6,366 bases of DNA from positions 1-6,366 of the forward strand of contig CAKQWL010000134.1 in the NCBI GenBank assembly GCA_934278965.1, read 5' to 3'. This DNA comes from an uncultured Clostridia bacterium (GTDB taxonomy: Bacteria > Bacillota > Clostridia > Peptostreptococcales > Anaerovoracaceae). A model generated the notes under the pieces. It saw nothing but the letters and a program-made list of their open reading frames with translations. It searched no databases and had not been told where the DNA came from. The position numbers and the translations under genes are program-made. Of the stretch, positions 1-4,951 are shown in pieces (the stretch's first letter is position 1; each line of letters opens with the position of its first letter).

Positions 1-391
1 GGGTAAACAGGGTATTCCTGATATGAAGCGTCCGATTATGATCTCCGAAATCCTCGCCTGTCAGGAGCAGCTGTCCCACATGGATATCATAATCCATAAA
101 ATACTCTTTATAAGCCATCATCAGTTCTACCTGCCCGATTGCGCAAAGCGCCTGCTTATAATTGATATCACCGCGCCGGCTCCACTTATTGATAGCACCG
201 ACACCGCAGATTCCCGCACCGGAAGAAACGATGATCACCTGCTTGCCCTGATCCATCAATTCTTTCACCTGGGAGGCAATGTTGTGGAGGATCTGCTTAT
301 TCACCATGCCGTGTTCATCCGAAAGGACATTGCTTCCGATTTTTAGTACAATCTTTCGTGACTGTCTTATTACATCACTTGTCTTACTCAT
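1..391 (-). CDS. proB: Glutamate 5-kinase, N-terminal part (runs off the window)
   Basis: ProB phosphorylates L-glutamate with ATP to gamma-glutamyl phosphate, the first step of proline synthesis in the cytoplasm; ProA then reduces the product. Only the first 130 codons are present. The protein begins MSKTSDVIRQSRKIVLKIGS. It shows the amino-acid-kinase start KIGSNVL (about residues 17-23), the strand-loop VIIVSSGAG (about 52-60), the family stretch KQALCAIGQVELM (about 78-90), GQLLLTGEDF and then RNTLFT near the window edge. The ATG at 391 is preceded by GAGGA (401-405) at a 9-nt spacing, which fixes the start. It has its own promoter (460-488) and lies downstream of the spoVS terminator, so it is probably transcribed separately from spoVS. 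The catalytic C-terminal half and any PUA domain lie outside the window. Its partner proA is on the same strand, 1.3 kb upstream in its transcription direction and in another operon, which is unusual because proB and proA are commonly adjacent. Confidence 0.9.
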   Translation of the reverse strand, partial: MSKTSDVIRQSRKIVLKIGSNVLSDEHGMVNKQILHNIASQVKELMDQGKQVIIVSSGAGICGVGAINKWSRRGDINYKQALCAIGQVELMMAYKEYFMDYDIHVGQLLLTGEDFGDHNRTLHIRNTLFT

Positions 392-422
392 TGATTCTTT
401 TCCTCAATCCAATTCATTCCAA

Positions 423-456
423 ACGGCAGTGCGAGCCGTCCGTAACGGTTTAACGG
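423..456. repeat. Cluster of five ACGG/CCGT units in the proB leader
   Basis: ACGG occurs at 423-426, 445-448 and 453-456, and its complement CCGT at 436-439 and 440-443. Together they make overlapping inverted repeats: ACGGC(423-427)/GCCGT(435-439), and AGCCGT(434-439)/ACGGCT(453-458). The cluster lies between the proB -10 element and its ribosome binding site, around and just after the expected transcription start near 453. That position would suit a repressor operator or alternative leader hairpins. No known factor is recognised, and chance clustering is possible. Confidence 0.35.
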
Positions 457-459
457 CTT

Positions 460-488
460 ATTATACCATATTCTTCTGAAAAATACAA
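460..488 (-). promoter_or_regulatory. Sigma-A promoter of proB with extended -10
   Basis: Read on the minus strand, the -10 is a perfect TATAAT (465-460), preceded by TGG (468-466, an extended -10). A weak -35, TTGTAT (488-483), lies 17 bp upstream. Expected start is near 453, giving a leader of about 60 nt before the proB ATG. The -35 overlaps the T-run of the spoVS terminator. Confidence 0.75.
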
Positions 489-517
489 AAGAAACCGCCC
501 CGAAAATATCAGAGCGG
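482..517 (-). terminator. Intrinsic terminator of spoVS
   Basis: The minus-strand RNA folds as CCGCUCUGA, loop UAUUU, UCGGGGCGG (517-495): a 9-bp stem including two or three G-U pairs, followed by UUUCUUUUGUAUUU. It lies 34 nt after the spoVS stop codon and separates spoVS from proB. Confidence 0.85.
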
Positions 518-550
518 CCGATGGTTCTTATAAAAACACAGCCTTATCGT

Positions 551-811
551 CTATCGCTGTTCAACGATCAGTTTGATCGCGGTCCTCTCTTCTCCCTCGA
601 TTTGAATGTCTGTAAATGCCGGTACACATACGACATCGAAACCGCTCGGTGCCACAAACCCCCGGGCAATGGCGACGGCCTTAATCGCCTGGTTCAACGC
701 GCCCGCTCCGATTGCCTGGATTTCTGCCCCGCCTCTTTCTCTCAACACTCCTGCAAGTGCACCTGCAACCGAATTCGGACTCGACTTCGCCGATACTTTC
801 AATACTTCCAT
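551..811 (-). CDS. spoVS: Stage V sporulation protein S
   Basis: SpoVS is a small protein with an Alba-like fold. In Bacillus subtilis it is needed for septum formation and later stages of sporulation; its molecular activity, possibly nucleic-acid binding, is not settled. The 86-residue product has the family's usual length. It keeps the highly conserved N-terminal half MEVLKVSAKSSPNSVAGALA, the stretch GAGALNQAIKAVAIARGFVA (about 36-55) and the end GEERTAIKLIV (about 73-83). The ATG at 811 is chosen because it gives the canonical MEVLKVS start and has AAAGGGG (826-820) 8 nt upstream. An in-frame TTG at 829 lies before this ribosome binding site and is rejected. The gene is monocistronic: promoter at 883-910, terminator at 482-517. 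Two Spo0A-type boxes (922-930, 952-960) lie upstream, so control by entry into sporulation is plausible. Identity is near certain; the regulation is inferred. Confidence 0.97.
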   Translation of the reverse strand: MEVLKVSAKSSPNSVAGALAGVLRERGGAEIQAIGAGALNQAIKAVAIARGFVAPSGFDVVCVPAFTDIQIEGEERTAIKLIVEQR

Positions 812-841
812 TTTTCTTTCCCCTTTCAATAATGCTTGTTT

Positions 842-879
842 AACTGTTTCCCGGAGGACCGTCTGTCCTCTTTGCAGTT
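842..879 (-). other. Stem-loop at the 5' end of the spoVS mRNA
   Basis: In the minus-strand RNA, GAGGAC (870-865), loop AGACG and GUCCUC (859-854) form a perfect 6-bp stem. An outer 5-bp stem, AACUG (879-875) with CAGUU (846-842), can enclose it. With the start expected near 876, this hairpin would sit almost at the 5' end of the transcript, well before the ribosome binding site at 820-826. Such positions often protect mRNA from 5'-dependent decay. The inverted repeat is visible; its role is inferred. Confidence 0.5.
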
Positions 880-882
880 TCT

Positions 883-910
883 ATTATATCGAAGATTGTT
901 TCTGTTTCAC
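883..910 (-). promoter_or_regulatory. Probable sigma-A promoter of spoVS
   Basis: On the minus strand the -10 is TATAAT (888-883). Sixteen bases upstream is GTGAAA (910-905), which matches four of six bases of the -35 consensus. Expected start is near 876, giving a leader of about 65 nt. I saw no sigma-H pattern (AGGA plus GAAT at the right spacing), although spoVS of B. subtilis is sigma-H dependent. A Spo0A-like box centred about 50 bp before the start could activate it. Confidence 0.6.
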
Positions 911-921
911 AGCGCCATTCG

Positions 922-930
922 TTCGCCAAA
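922..930 (-). promoter_or_regulatory. Spo0A-type box 1
   Basis: The minus strand reads TTTGGCGAA and matches the core 0A box TGNCGAA exactly. It lies 12 bp upstream of the spoVS -35 and in the same orientation as the stronger box 30 bp further away. Spo0A~P is the master regulator of sporulation entry. Binding is inferred from sequence only. Confidence 0.45.
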
Positions 931-951
931 AAAATCTTATTTTAGTTTTTT

Positions 952-960
952 TTCGACAAA
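952..960 (-). promoter_or_regulatory. Spo0A-type box 2 (perfect match)
   Basis: The minus strand reads TTTGTCGAA, a perfect 9-base match to the extended 0A consensus. It ends 4 bp before the -35 of the plus-strand promoter at 964-992, so it is centred about 42-43 bp before that start: the position typical of Spo0A-activated sigma-A promoters. A degenerate third copy (CTTGTCTAA on minus, 973-981) lies in the spacer of that promoter, 21 bp away. Confidence 0.6.
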
Positions 961-963
961 TAC

Positions 964-992
964 TTGCAATTTTTAGACAAGTTTGGTATAGT
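964..992 (+). promoter_or_regulatory. Sigma-A promoter of the candidate small RNA
   Basis: TTGCAA (964-969), a 17-bp spacer and TATAGT (987-992), with TGG just before the -10 (984-986, extended -10). All elements are close to consensus. Start expected near 999. It faces away from spoVS, and no protein gene follows before the terminator at 1051-1088. Confidence 0.7.
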
Positions 993-995
993 TAC

Positions 996-1088
996 ATTGT
1001 GGTTATCCCCCTGATAACCTCATTAATCTCTAATCCCAATACCCCTTTTGAACAAAACAGACTGCTCCCCTGCAGTCTGTTTTGTTTT
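996..1088 (+). ncRNA. Candidate small RNA with C-rich loops, about 90 nt
   Basis: A good promoter (964-992) is followed about 90 nt later by a strong intrinsic terminator (1051-1088). The interval has no ATG-started frame and no ribosome binding site, which is the layout of a small RNA gene. Two hairpins are visible. Near the 5' end, GGUUAUC (1001-1007), loop CCCCU and GAUAACC (1013-1019) form 7 bp. At the 3' end the terminator hairpin has loop UCCCCU. Between them is an unpaired A/U/C-rich stretch containing UAAUCCC and ACCCCUUUU. The motif CCCCU thus occurs three times (1008-1012, 1042-1046, 1067-1071), always in a loop or unpaired. Such motifs are typical of Firmicute small RNAs that pair with Shine-Dalgarno sequences, such as RsaE/RoxS, but I do not recognise this one as a member of a known family. 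The adjacent Spo0A box suggests sporulation-linked control. Alternative: an attenuated leader of the DUF3842 gene. Confidence 0.55.
1051..1088 (+). terminator. Strong intrinsic terminator, usable in both directions
   Basis: A perfect 15-bp inverted repeat, AACAAAACAGACTGC (1051-1065) and GCAGTCTGTTTTGTT (1072-1086), has a 6-base loop TCCCCT. On plus the stem ends in TTTTGTTTT. On minus it ends in TTTTGTTC, so it could also stop antisense transcription. It closes the candidate small RNA and insulates it from the DUF3842 promoter seven bases further on. Confidence 0.85.
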
Positions 1089-1094
1089 CCGCAC

Positions 1095-1123
1095 TATGCA
1101 GATCCGCGTGGAAATGGTATAAT
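1095..1123 (+). promoter_or_regulatory. Sigma-A promoter of the DUF3842 gene
   Basis: TATAAT (1118-1123) is preceded by TGG (1115-1117), a strong extended -10. The -35, TATGCA (1095-1100), is weak, with a 17-bp spacer. Expected start is near 1130, giving a leader of about 50 nt. The leader contains a 12-bp palindrome AAAAATATTTTT (1147-1158) before the ribosome binding site. Confidence 0.7.
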
Positions 1124-1181
1124 GAATCTCGAGAATCAGCACGGATAAAAATATTTTTCGACTCGAAGGAGGCACGAATAC

Positions 1182-1601
1182 ATGGTAAAAATAGCAGTTA
1201 TCGACGGACAGGGAGGCGGTATCGGACGCGCCATTGTGGAAAAACTTCGCTCCGAGATCCCGGAATGCCGCATCATCGCCCTCGGAACCAATGCCGTCGC
1301 AACCGGACAAATGCTGAAAGCCGGTGCCGATGACGGCGCTACCGGCGAGAACGCGATTGTCCGCAGCGCACCGCGTGTAGATATCATCTGCGGTGTGATC
1401 GGAATTCTCAATGCCAGCTCTATGATGGGTGAATTGACCCCTCTTATGGCATCTGCTATCGGTGAAAGTGAAGCGTTCAAGGTCCTCCTGCCAATCAACC
1501 GCTGTCATATTCATGTTGTCAGCGTAAATGAGCTTCCGCTCGGAGAACACATTGCGAACGCAGTTTCCGTTATTCGCCGATATATCCAAAGCCCCTGCTG
1601 A
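1182..1601 (+). CDS. DUF3842 family protein, function unknown
   Basis: A 139-residue soluble protein that I recognise as DUF3842, a family of small proteins conserved mainly in clostridia and without an assigned function. It opens with a Rossmann-like strand and glycine-rich loop, KIAVIDGQGGGIGRAIVEKL (3-22), where GQGGGIG resembles a nucleotide-binding GxGxxG turn. Other conserved-looking blocks are ALGTNAVAT (33-41), GADDGATGENAIV (48-60), CGVIGILNASSMMGELTP (70-87) and LLPINRCHIHVV (102-113) with a single Cys108. There is no signal peptide or membrane segment. AAGGAGG (1166-1172) lies 9 nt before the ATG, a near-ideal ribosome binding site. The gene stands alone: own promoter, then a terminator shared with the convergent proA. 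A dinucleotide or nucleotide cofactor is an inference from the glycine loop only. Confidence 0.88.
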   Translation: MVKIAVIDGQGGGIGRAIVEKLRSEIPECRIIALGTNAVATGQMLKAGADDGATGENAIVRSAPRVDIICGVIGILNASSMMGELTPLMASAIGESEAFKVLLPINRCHIHVVSVNELPLGEHIANAVSVIRRYIQSPC

Positions 1602-1619
1602 ACTTCAAAAGCCAAAAAT

Positions 1620-1662
1620 AAAACACGCAGACCCGGATTCTTTCCCAATCTGCGTGTTTTTT
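1620..1662. terminator. Bidirectional terminator between DUF3842 and proA
   Basis: A 12-bp inverted repeat, AAAACACGCAGA (1620-1631) and TCTGCGTGTTTT (1649-1660), encloses a 17-base loop. On plus it is followed by TTATTTTTTC, serving the DUF3842 gene that ends at 1601. On minus the same stem is followed by ATTTTTGGC, serving proA, whose stop is at 1684. This is the usual arrangement between convergent genes. Confidence 0.88.
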
Positions 1663-1683
1663 ATTTTTTCTCTGTCGAAAAGC

Positions 1684-2958
1684 CTAAAGATCCCGGAACT
1701 TAAAAGTACTCCTGCCCTCTGCATAATCTCCGACGATCTGTCCGTTTCCGGTCAGCCGGTACTTATAAGTCACCAGACCGTCTACGCCAACCGGCCCGCG
1801 CGCATGCAGCTTTCCGGTGCTGATGCCGACCTCCGCCCCGAATCCGTAACGGAATCCGTCCGCAAAGCGCGTCGAGCAATTGCGGTACACACCGGCACTG
1901 TCTACATAAGTCATAAACCGTTCCGCCGCTTCATCATCTTCGGTCACGATGCAGTCTGTATGATGGGAGCCATATCGGTTAATCAGGCGAATGGCTTCTT
2001 CCAAATCCTCCACGATCCGCACCGTCAGGATATAGTCCAAATACTCCGTACGCATATCCTCCTCTTCCGCTCTATCGCAGGAAATGATCTTCTGCACATC
2101 CGAGAATCCCTTGAGCCGGATCTTTCCCTTTGCCGCCTCTGCCAGAAGCGGCAGCACCGTCTCCGCGGCATCCCGATGGACGAGAAGCGTCTCTGCCGCG
2201 TTGCACGCTGCGACATACTGCGTCTTTGCATCCAGAATGATGCGAACGGCCTTCTCCGCGTCCGCATCCTTATCCACATAAATATGACAAACACCATCCG
2301 CATGTCCCATCACCGGAATCCTGGAATGTTCCATGATATATCGAACAAATGCATTGCTCCCGCGCGGAATGATCAGATCCACCGAATCATCGCATTCCAG
2401 AAGCGCGTTGATGCCGGCGCGATCCTCAATCAGATTGGCAAACCCTTCCGGAAGTCCCGCTTCGCAGCCGGCGCGGTGAACGATATCAAACAGTACCCGA
2501 TTGGTCCTCGCCGCCTCACTGCCGCCTTTCAAAATCGAGCAATTCCCACTCTTGATGCAAAGTGCGGCAATCTGAACCAGCGCATCCGGGCGCGATTCGA
2601 AAATGACACCGATGACTCCGATCGGACAGGTAACCTTTTCAAGAATCAGCCCGTCGTCCAGCATCCTCCGAAAAACGGTATTTCCAATGGGGTCCTTTAT
2701 CCGAACCAGACTGTCAATCCCGGCCGTCACATCCGCCAGCTTATGTTCATCAAAGGTCAGACGCCCCATGATCGGCCCTGCAAGCTCTTCTTGTTCTCCC
2801 CGAAGGAGATCCTCCCGATTGGCCGCGAAAATTTCTTCTTTTTGAGCAAGAAGCGCCTCCTTTATCGCAAGAAGTGCTTTATTCCGAACTTCTCCGCTCA
2901 CTGCGCCGAGCTTCATGGCATCCGCTTTAATCTCCCGCGCCTTTTCTCTGTAATCCAT
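1684..2958 (-). CDS. proA: Gamma-glutamyl phosphate reductase
   Basis: ProA reduces gamma-glutamyl phosphate (made by ProB) with NADPH to glutamate-5-semialdehyde, which cyclises on the way to proline. The product has 424 residues, close to the usual length of about 415-420, and belongs to the aldehyde dehydrogenase superfamily. Visible landmarks are CPIGVIGVIFESRPD (111-125), ILKGGSEA (142-149), VDLIIPRGSN (193-202), the catalytic cysteine Cys252 in AACNAAETLLVH (250-261), and the ProA signature around 352-381 (VDSAGVYRNCSTRFADGF, then GAEVGIST). Near the end is the HARGPVG turn (385-391). The ATG at 2958 has GGAGGAG (2973-2967) 8 nt upstream; that site lies inside the end of the preceding phosphoesterase gene, whose stop is only 3 bases before this ATG, so translation is probably coupled. 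It is the last gene of the minus operon and ends at the bidirectional terminator. proB is not adjacent, a departure from the common proBA order. No frameshift or missing key residue is seen. Confidence 0.97.
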   Translation of the reverse strand: MDYREKAREIKADAMKLGAVSGEVRNKALLAIKEALLAQKEEIFAANREDLLRGEQEELAGPIMGRLTFDEHKLADVTAGIDSLVRIKDPIGNTVFRRMLDDGLILEKVTCPIGVIGVIFESRPDALVQIAALCIKSGNCSILKGGSEAARTNRVLFDIVHRAGCEAGLPEGFANLIEDRAGINALLECDDSVDLIIPRGSNAFVRYIMEHSRIPVMGHADGVCHIYVDKDADAEKAVRIILDAKTQYVAACNAAETLLVHRDAAETVLPLLAEAAKGKIRLKGFSDVQKIISCDRAEEEDMRTEYLDYILTVRIVEDLEEAIRLINRYGSHHTDCIVTEDDEAAERFMTYVDSAGVYRNCSTRFADGFRYGFGAEVGISTGKLHARGPVGVDGLVTYKYRLTGNGQIVGDYAEGRSTFKFRDL

Positions 2959-2961
2959 ATC

Positions 2962-3894
2962 CTATTCTCCTCCGTCATCTTTTGTCTGTGTCGGTGTCTG
3001 CGCTCCGTTTCCGTACCACTCGATCGGCGCAGGCCCCATCAAAATCGTTTTTCGGATGTACATCATCCCATCCTCTTTGGTGTGTACACGCCACGCAACC
3101 AGCGACAGTCTGCTGTTTTCCAGCTCAATACAGGTAATTCCCCGCGGATGCATACAGCACCCGGTATTAAAATACGACCCTTCTTCCGGCCGCGGGAATC
3201 TGGGCCGGTGGGTATGGCCGCATATGATAATCTCATTATGCGCCTGATTCCATTTTGTATAATTTTTTTCGACCTTATGACGCTTTCGCCGGCTCTTTGC
3301 CGGACTCGCCGCATATCGAAAGCCGACCAGGTGGAGAAATCTCCAGAAAAACCGTACCCCGAGAAGGGTCAGCGGCGCCATCTGATCATTCAGAAAGTCC
3401 CCCTGATGCCCGTGCACCACGAAGATATTCTGCCCCGTCTCCCTGTGCGAAAGGAGCAGCGCCTCATAGACCGTAATCCCCGGAAACAAATCCTTATAAG
3501 TTCCCTCGTACTCATCATATACACGGTACAGCGTTTTTTCCACATTTTTCGGCTTTGAAAAACAAATATTATGATTGCCGAACAGCATGTAGAGCCGTCC
3601 CTCATCATAAAATTTTTTCAGGCGGTTGAATGTCACCGCGTGCGCATTCCGGATATGTTCAAACTTGGACTGCTCCCACAGTTCATCACCGTCTCCTACC
3701 TCAACGTAAGTATACCCTTTGTTGTAATAATCGCTGAGCGCAAAATTATAAATATGCTTGTTCCTCCCGAACTCGTCCGAAAGGCTGTCATCCCCCCGGT
3801 GAGTATCGCTGAAAAATACAAACTTCGACGAATCGTCAAACGGCACCCGATGTGCCTTCTGATAGACTTCATCGAGGCGGCTTGTTGTACGCAA
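2962..3894 (-). CDS. Calcineurin-like metallophosphoesterase
   Basis: A 310-residue protein with the five motifs of the two-metal calcineurin-like phosphoesterase fold: SDTHRGD with D30 and H32, VGDGDELWE with D68, FGNHN with N107 and H108, VHGHQGD with H161 and H163, and CGHTHRPRF with H227 and H229. These residues bind the metal pair and hydrolyse phosphate esters. The spacing, plus an insertion between the last two histidine motifs, recalls LpxH-type enzymes. That insertion has a hydrophobic stretch (about 177-196) and a basic patch SRRKRHK (201-207), which may touch a membrane or a negatively charged substrate. A lipid A role is not expected in a Gram-positive cell, and the substrate is unknown. 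The start is TTG (3894-3892), one base after the stop of the exonuclease gene, with GGAGGT 8 nt upstream; no in-frame ATG occurs before Met103, which would remove motif I. It is the middle gene of a coupled operon with the exonuclease and proA. Confidence 0.88.
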   Translation of the reverse strand: MRTTSRLDEVYQKAHRVPFDDSSKFVFFSDTHRGDDSLSDEFGRNKHIYNFALSDYYNKGYTYVEVGDGDELWEQSKFEHIRNAHAVTFNRLKKFYDEGRLYMLFGNHNICFSKPKNVEKTLYRVYDEYEGTYKDLFPGITVYEALLLSHRETGQNIFVVHGHQGDFLNDQMAPLTLLGVRFFWRFLHLVGFRYAASPAKSRRKRHKVEKNYTKWNQAHNEIIICGHTHRPRFPRPEEGSYFNTGCCMHPRGITCIELENSRLSLVAWRVHTKEDGMMYIRKTILMGPAPIEWYGNGAQTPTQTKDDGGE

Positions 3895-3908
3895 TCTAAA
3901 GCACCTCC
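3892..3908 (-). promoter_or_regulatory. Ribosome binding site deciding a TTG start
   Basis: On the minus strand GGAGGT is followed after 8 nt by TTG (3894-3892). The stop TAG of the upstream gene (3898-3896) falls inside this spacer, giving TAG-A-TTG. This suits stop-and-restart coupling and supports the unusual start codon of the phosphoesterase. Confidence 0.75.
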
Positions 3909-4945
3909 AGTATTCTTTTCAAAAACAGGCGGACAAACTGATTGATCTCCGCATACTGATACTCCGCCCCCTGCCGCACTACCAAAAAACCGCTGGCGTA
4001 GAACGGTGATTCGGCAAGCTCCGAAATTTCCGGCAGCAAATGCTCCAGATCCAGGAAAAGAAGCTCTCCTTCTCTGCGAAGCGGCACCGATACAAAGAAC
4101 TCCGACCGTCCGCCGTCAAACTCAATATCGCAGTCCCGCTCAAAAGACGCGTAAGAATAATAACTGCGCGGCGCTCTTCGCTGCACACCGGAAACGATCA
4201 ATCGGCCGCCGGCAGATGACGCCCCGACCCGGCTGCTGCTCCCGCCGGAAGCTTCGATGCGAATGCTTTTCACTGAAAGGTCTCCGACCGGAAACCCAAG
4301 ATTCGCCATCGCCCGATGCACTTCCGCTTTTCGCACAATCGGAACGAGCCTTGCCAGCTGCAGGACATCGTCCCCATTGTGCAGCAGGATCTTATTCAGC
4401 ACCTCCGGCTCCCTGCGGATCTCCCAGCGCTCGTAAAGCTCTACGCTTTCTCCGCCGTCAATCCGGTCACTCCTGTCGTTCCAAAGCCCGAAAAAGTTTT
4501 CAACCGTTTTCTGCTTCAAGTTGGGCAGGATTTTTCGAAGATCAGAAAATTTATTTAAGATTCGATAAAGATCCAGATTATGCGGAAGATCATAGACAGC
4601 ATCCAGACCGTACTGCGCCGCGCGATACCGGATGAACGGAAGATCAAACCGTGTTCCATTATAGGTCACGACAGCATCCAAGCCGGATAACGCCGCAAGG
4701 CACCGCTCCAGCGCATGTTCTTCCTCATGCCGCGATTCCGCGAAAAATTGCTCCACCCGAAAAGGTCCCTCCGGAAAACCGCCGGACACGCTGCGTCCGA
4801 TCCCGCCCAGAATAAAAGCAGAGCACTCCGGTGAGAGCCCGGTCGTCTCGATATCGAAGACCCCTACCCGCAAGCCATCAAAATACGGCCGAAGAATCCC
4901 CGGAAACGCTGAAATTATTTCATCATTGTTCTCTTTGAAAATCAT
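3896..4945 (-). CDS. YprB-like RNase H-fold (DEDD) exonuclease
   Basis: A 349-residue protein whose first 210 residues form a DEDD-type exonuclease domain of the RNase_H_2/YprB kind. Motif I is FDIETTG with D31 and E33, motif II YNGTRFDLPF with N96 and D101, and HNLDLYRI (122-129) follows. Motif III is LLHNGDDVLQLA, where H189 stands in for the Tyr commonly found before the final Asp (D193). The fold points to 3'-5' hydrolysis of DNA or RNA in the cytoplasm; the true substrate is unknown. Residues from about 222 on form a second part with a Ser/Gly-rich linker (233-247) and a beta-rich end that I do not recognise. The start is placed at the ATG at 4945 because homology-like sequence begins soon after. 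The frame is open upstream to 5113, but that stretch runs through the hsp20 terminator and into hsp20, so it is not used. It is the first gene of an operon with the phosphoesterase and proA. No good ribosome binding site precedes the ATG. Confidence 0.82.
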   Translation of the reverse strand: MIFKENNDEIISAFPGILRPYFDGLRVGVFDIETTGLSPECSAFILGGIGRSVSGGFPEGPFRVEQFFAESRHEEEHALERCLAALSGLDAVVTYNGTRFDLPFIRYRAAQYGLDAVYDLPHNLDLYRILNKFSDLRKILPNLKQKTVENFFGLWNDRSDRIDGGESVELYERWEIRREPEVLNKILLHNGDDVLQLARLVPIVRKAEVHRAMANLGFPVGDLSVKSIRIEASGGSSSRVGASSAGGRLIVSGVQRRAPRSYYSYASFERDCDIEFDGGRSEFFVSVPLRREGELLFLDLEHLLPEISELAESPFYASGFLVVRQGAEYQYAEINQFVRLFLKRILEVL

Positions 4946-4951
4946 ATCCTG

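Noticed and set aside
812..829. Six-codon extension of SpoVS from a TTG
   Set aside because: The TTG lies before the ribosome binding site at 820-826, and the known family start MEVLKVS is at the ATG at 811.
1001..1088. Riboswitch or T-box in front of DUF3842
   Set aside because: No T-box, specifier loop or known riboswitch consensus is visible, and a separate strong promoter lies after the terminator. An sRNA fits better, though attenuation cannot be excluded.
606..1148. 180-codon plus-strand open frame across the spoVS antisense and intergenic region
   Set aside because: It begins antisense to spoVS, runs through a promoter, the candidate sRNA and a terminator, and has no ribosome binding site or family resemblance.
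1023..1589. 188-codon minus-strand open frame opposite DUF3842
   Set aside because: Antisense shadow of a recognisable family gene; it starts inside the 3' end of DUF3842 and crosses a terminator and promoter.
1528..3558. 676-codon plus-strand open frame
   Set aside because: It lies antisense to proA and the phosphoesterase, both of which have clear motifs and ribosome binding sites. Its translation has no recognisable domain, and it has no suitable start signal. It is a shadow of real genes.
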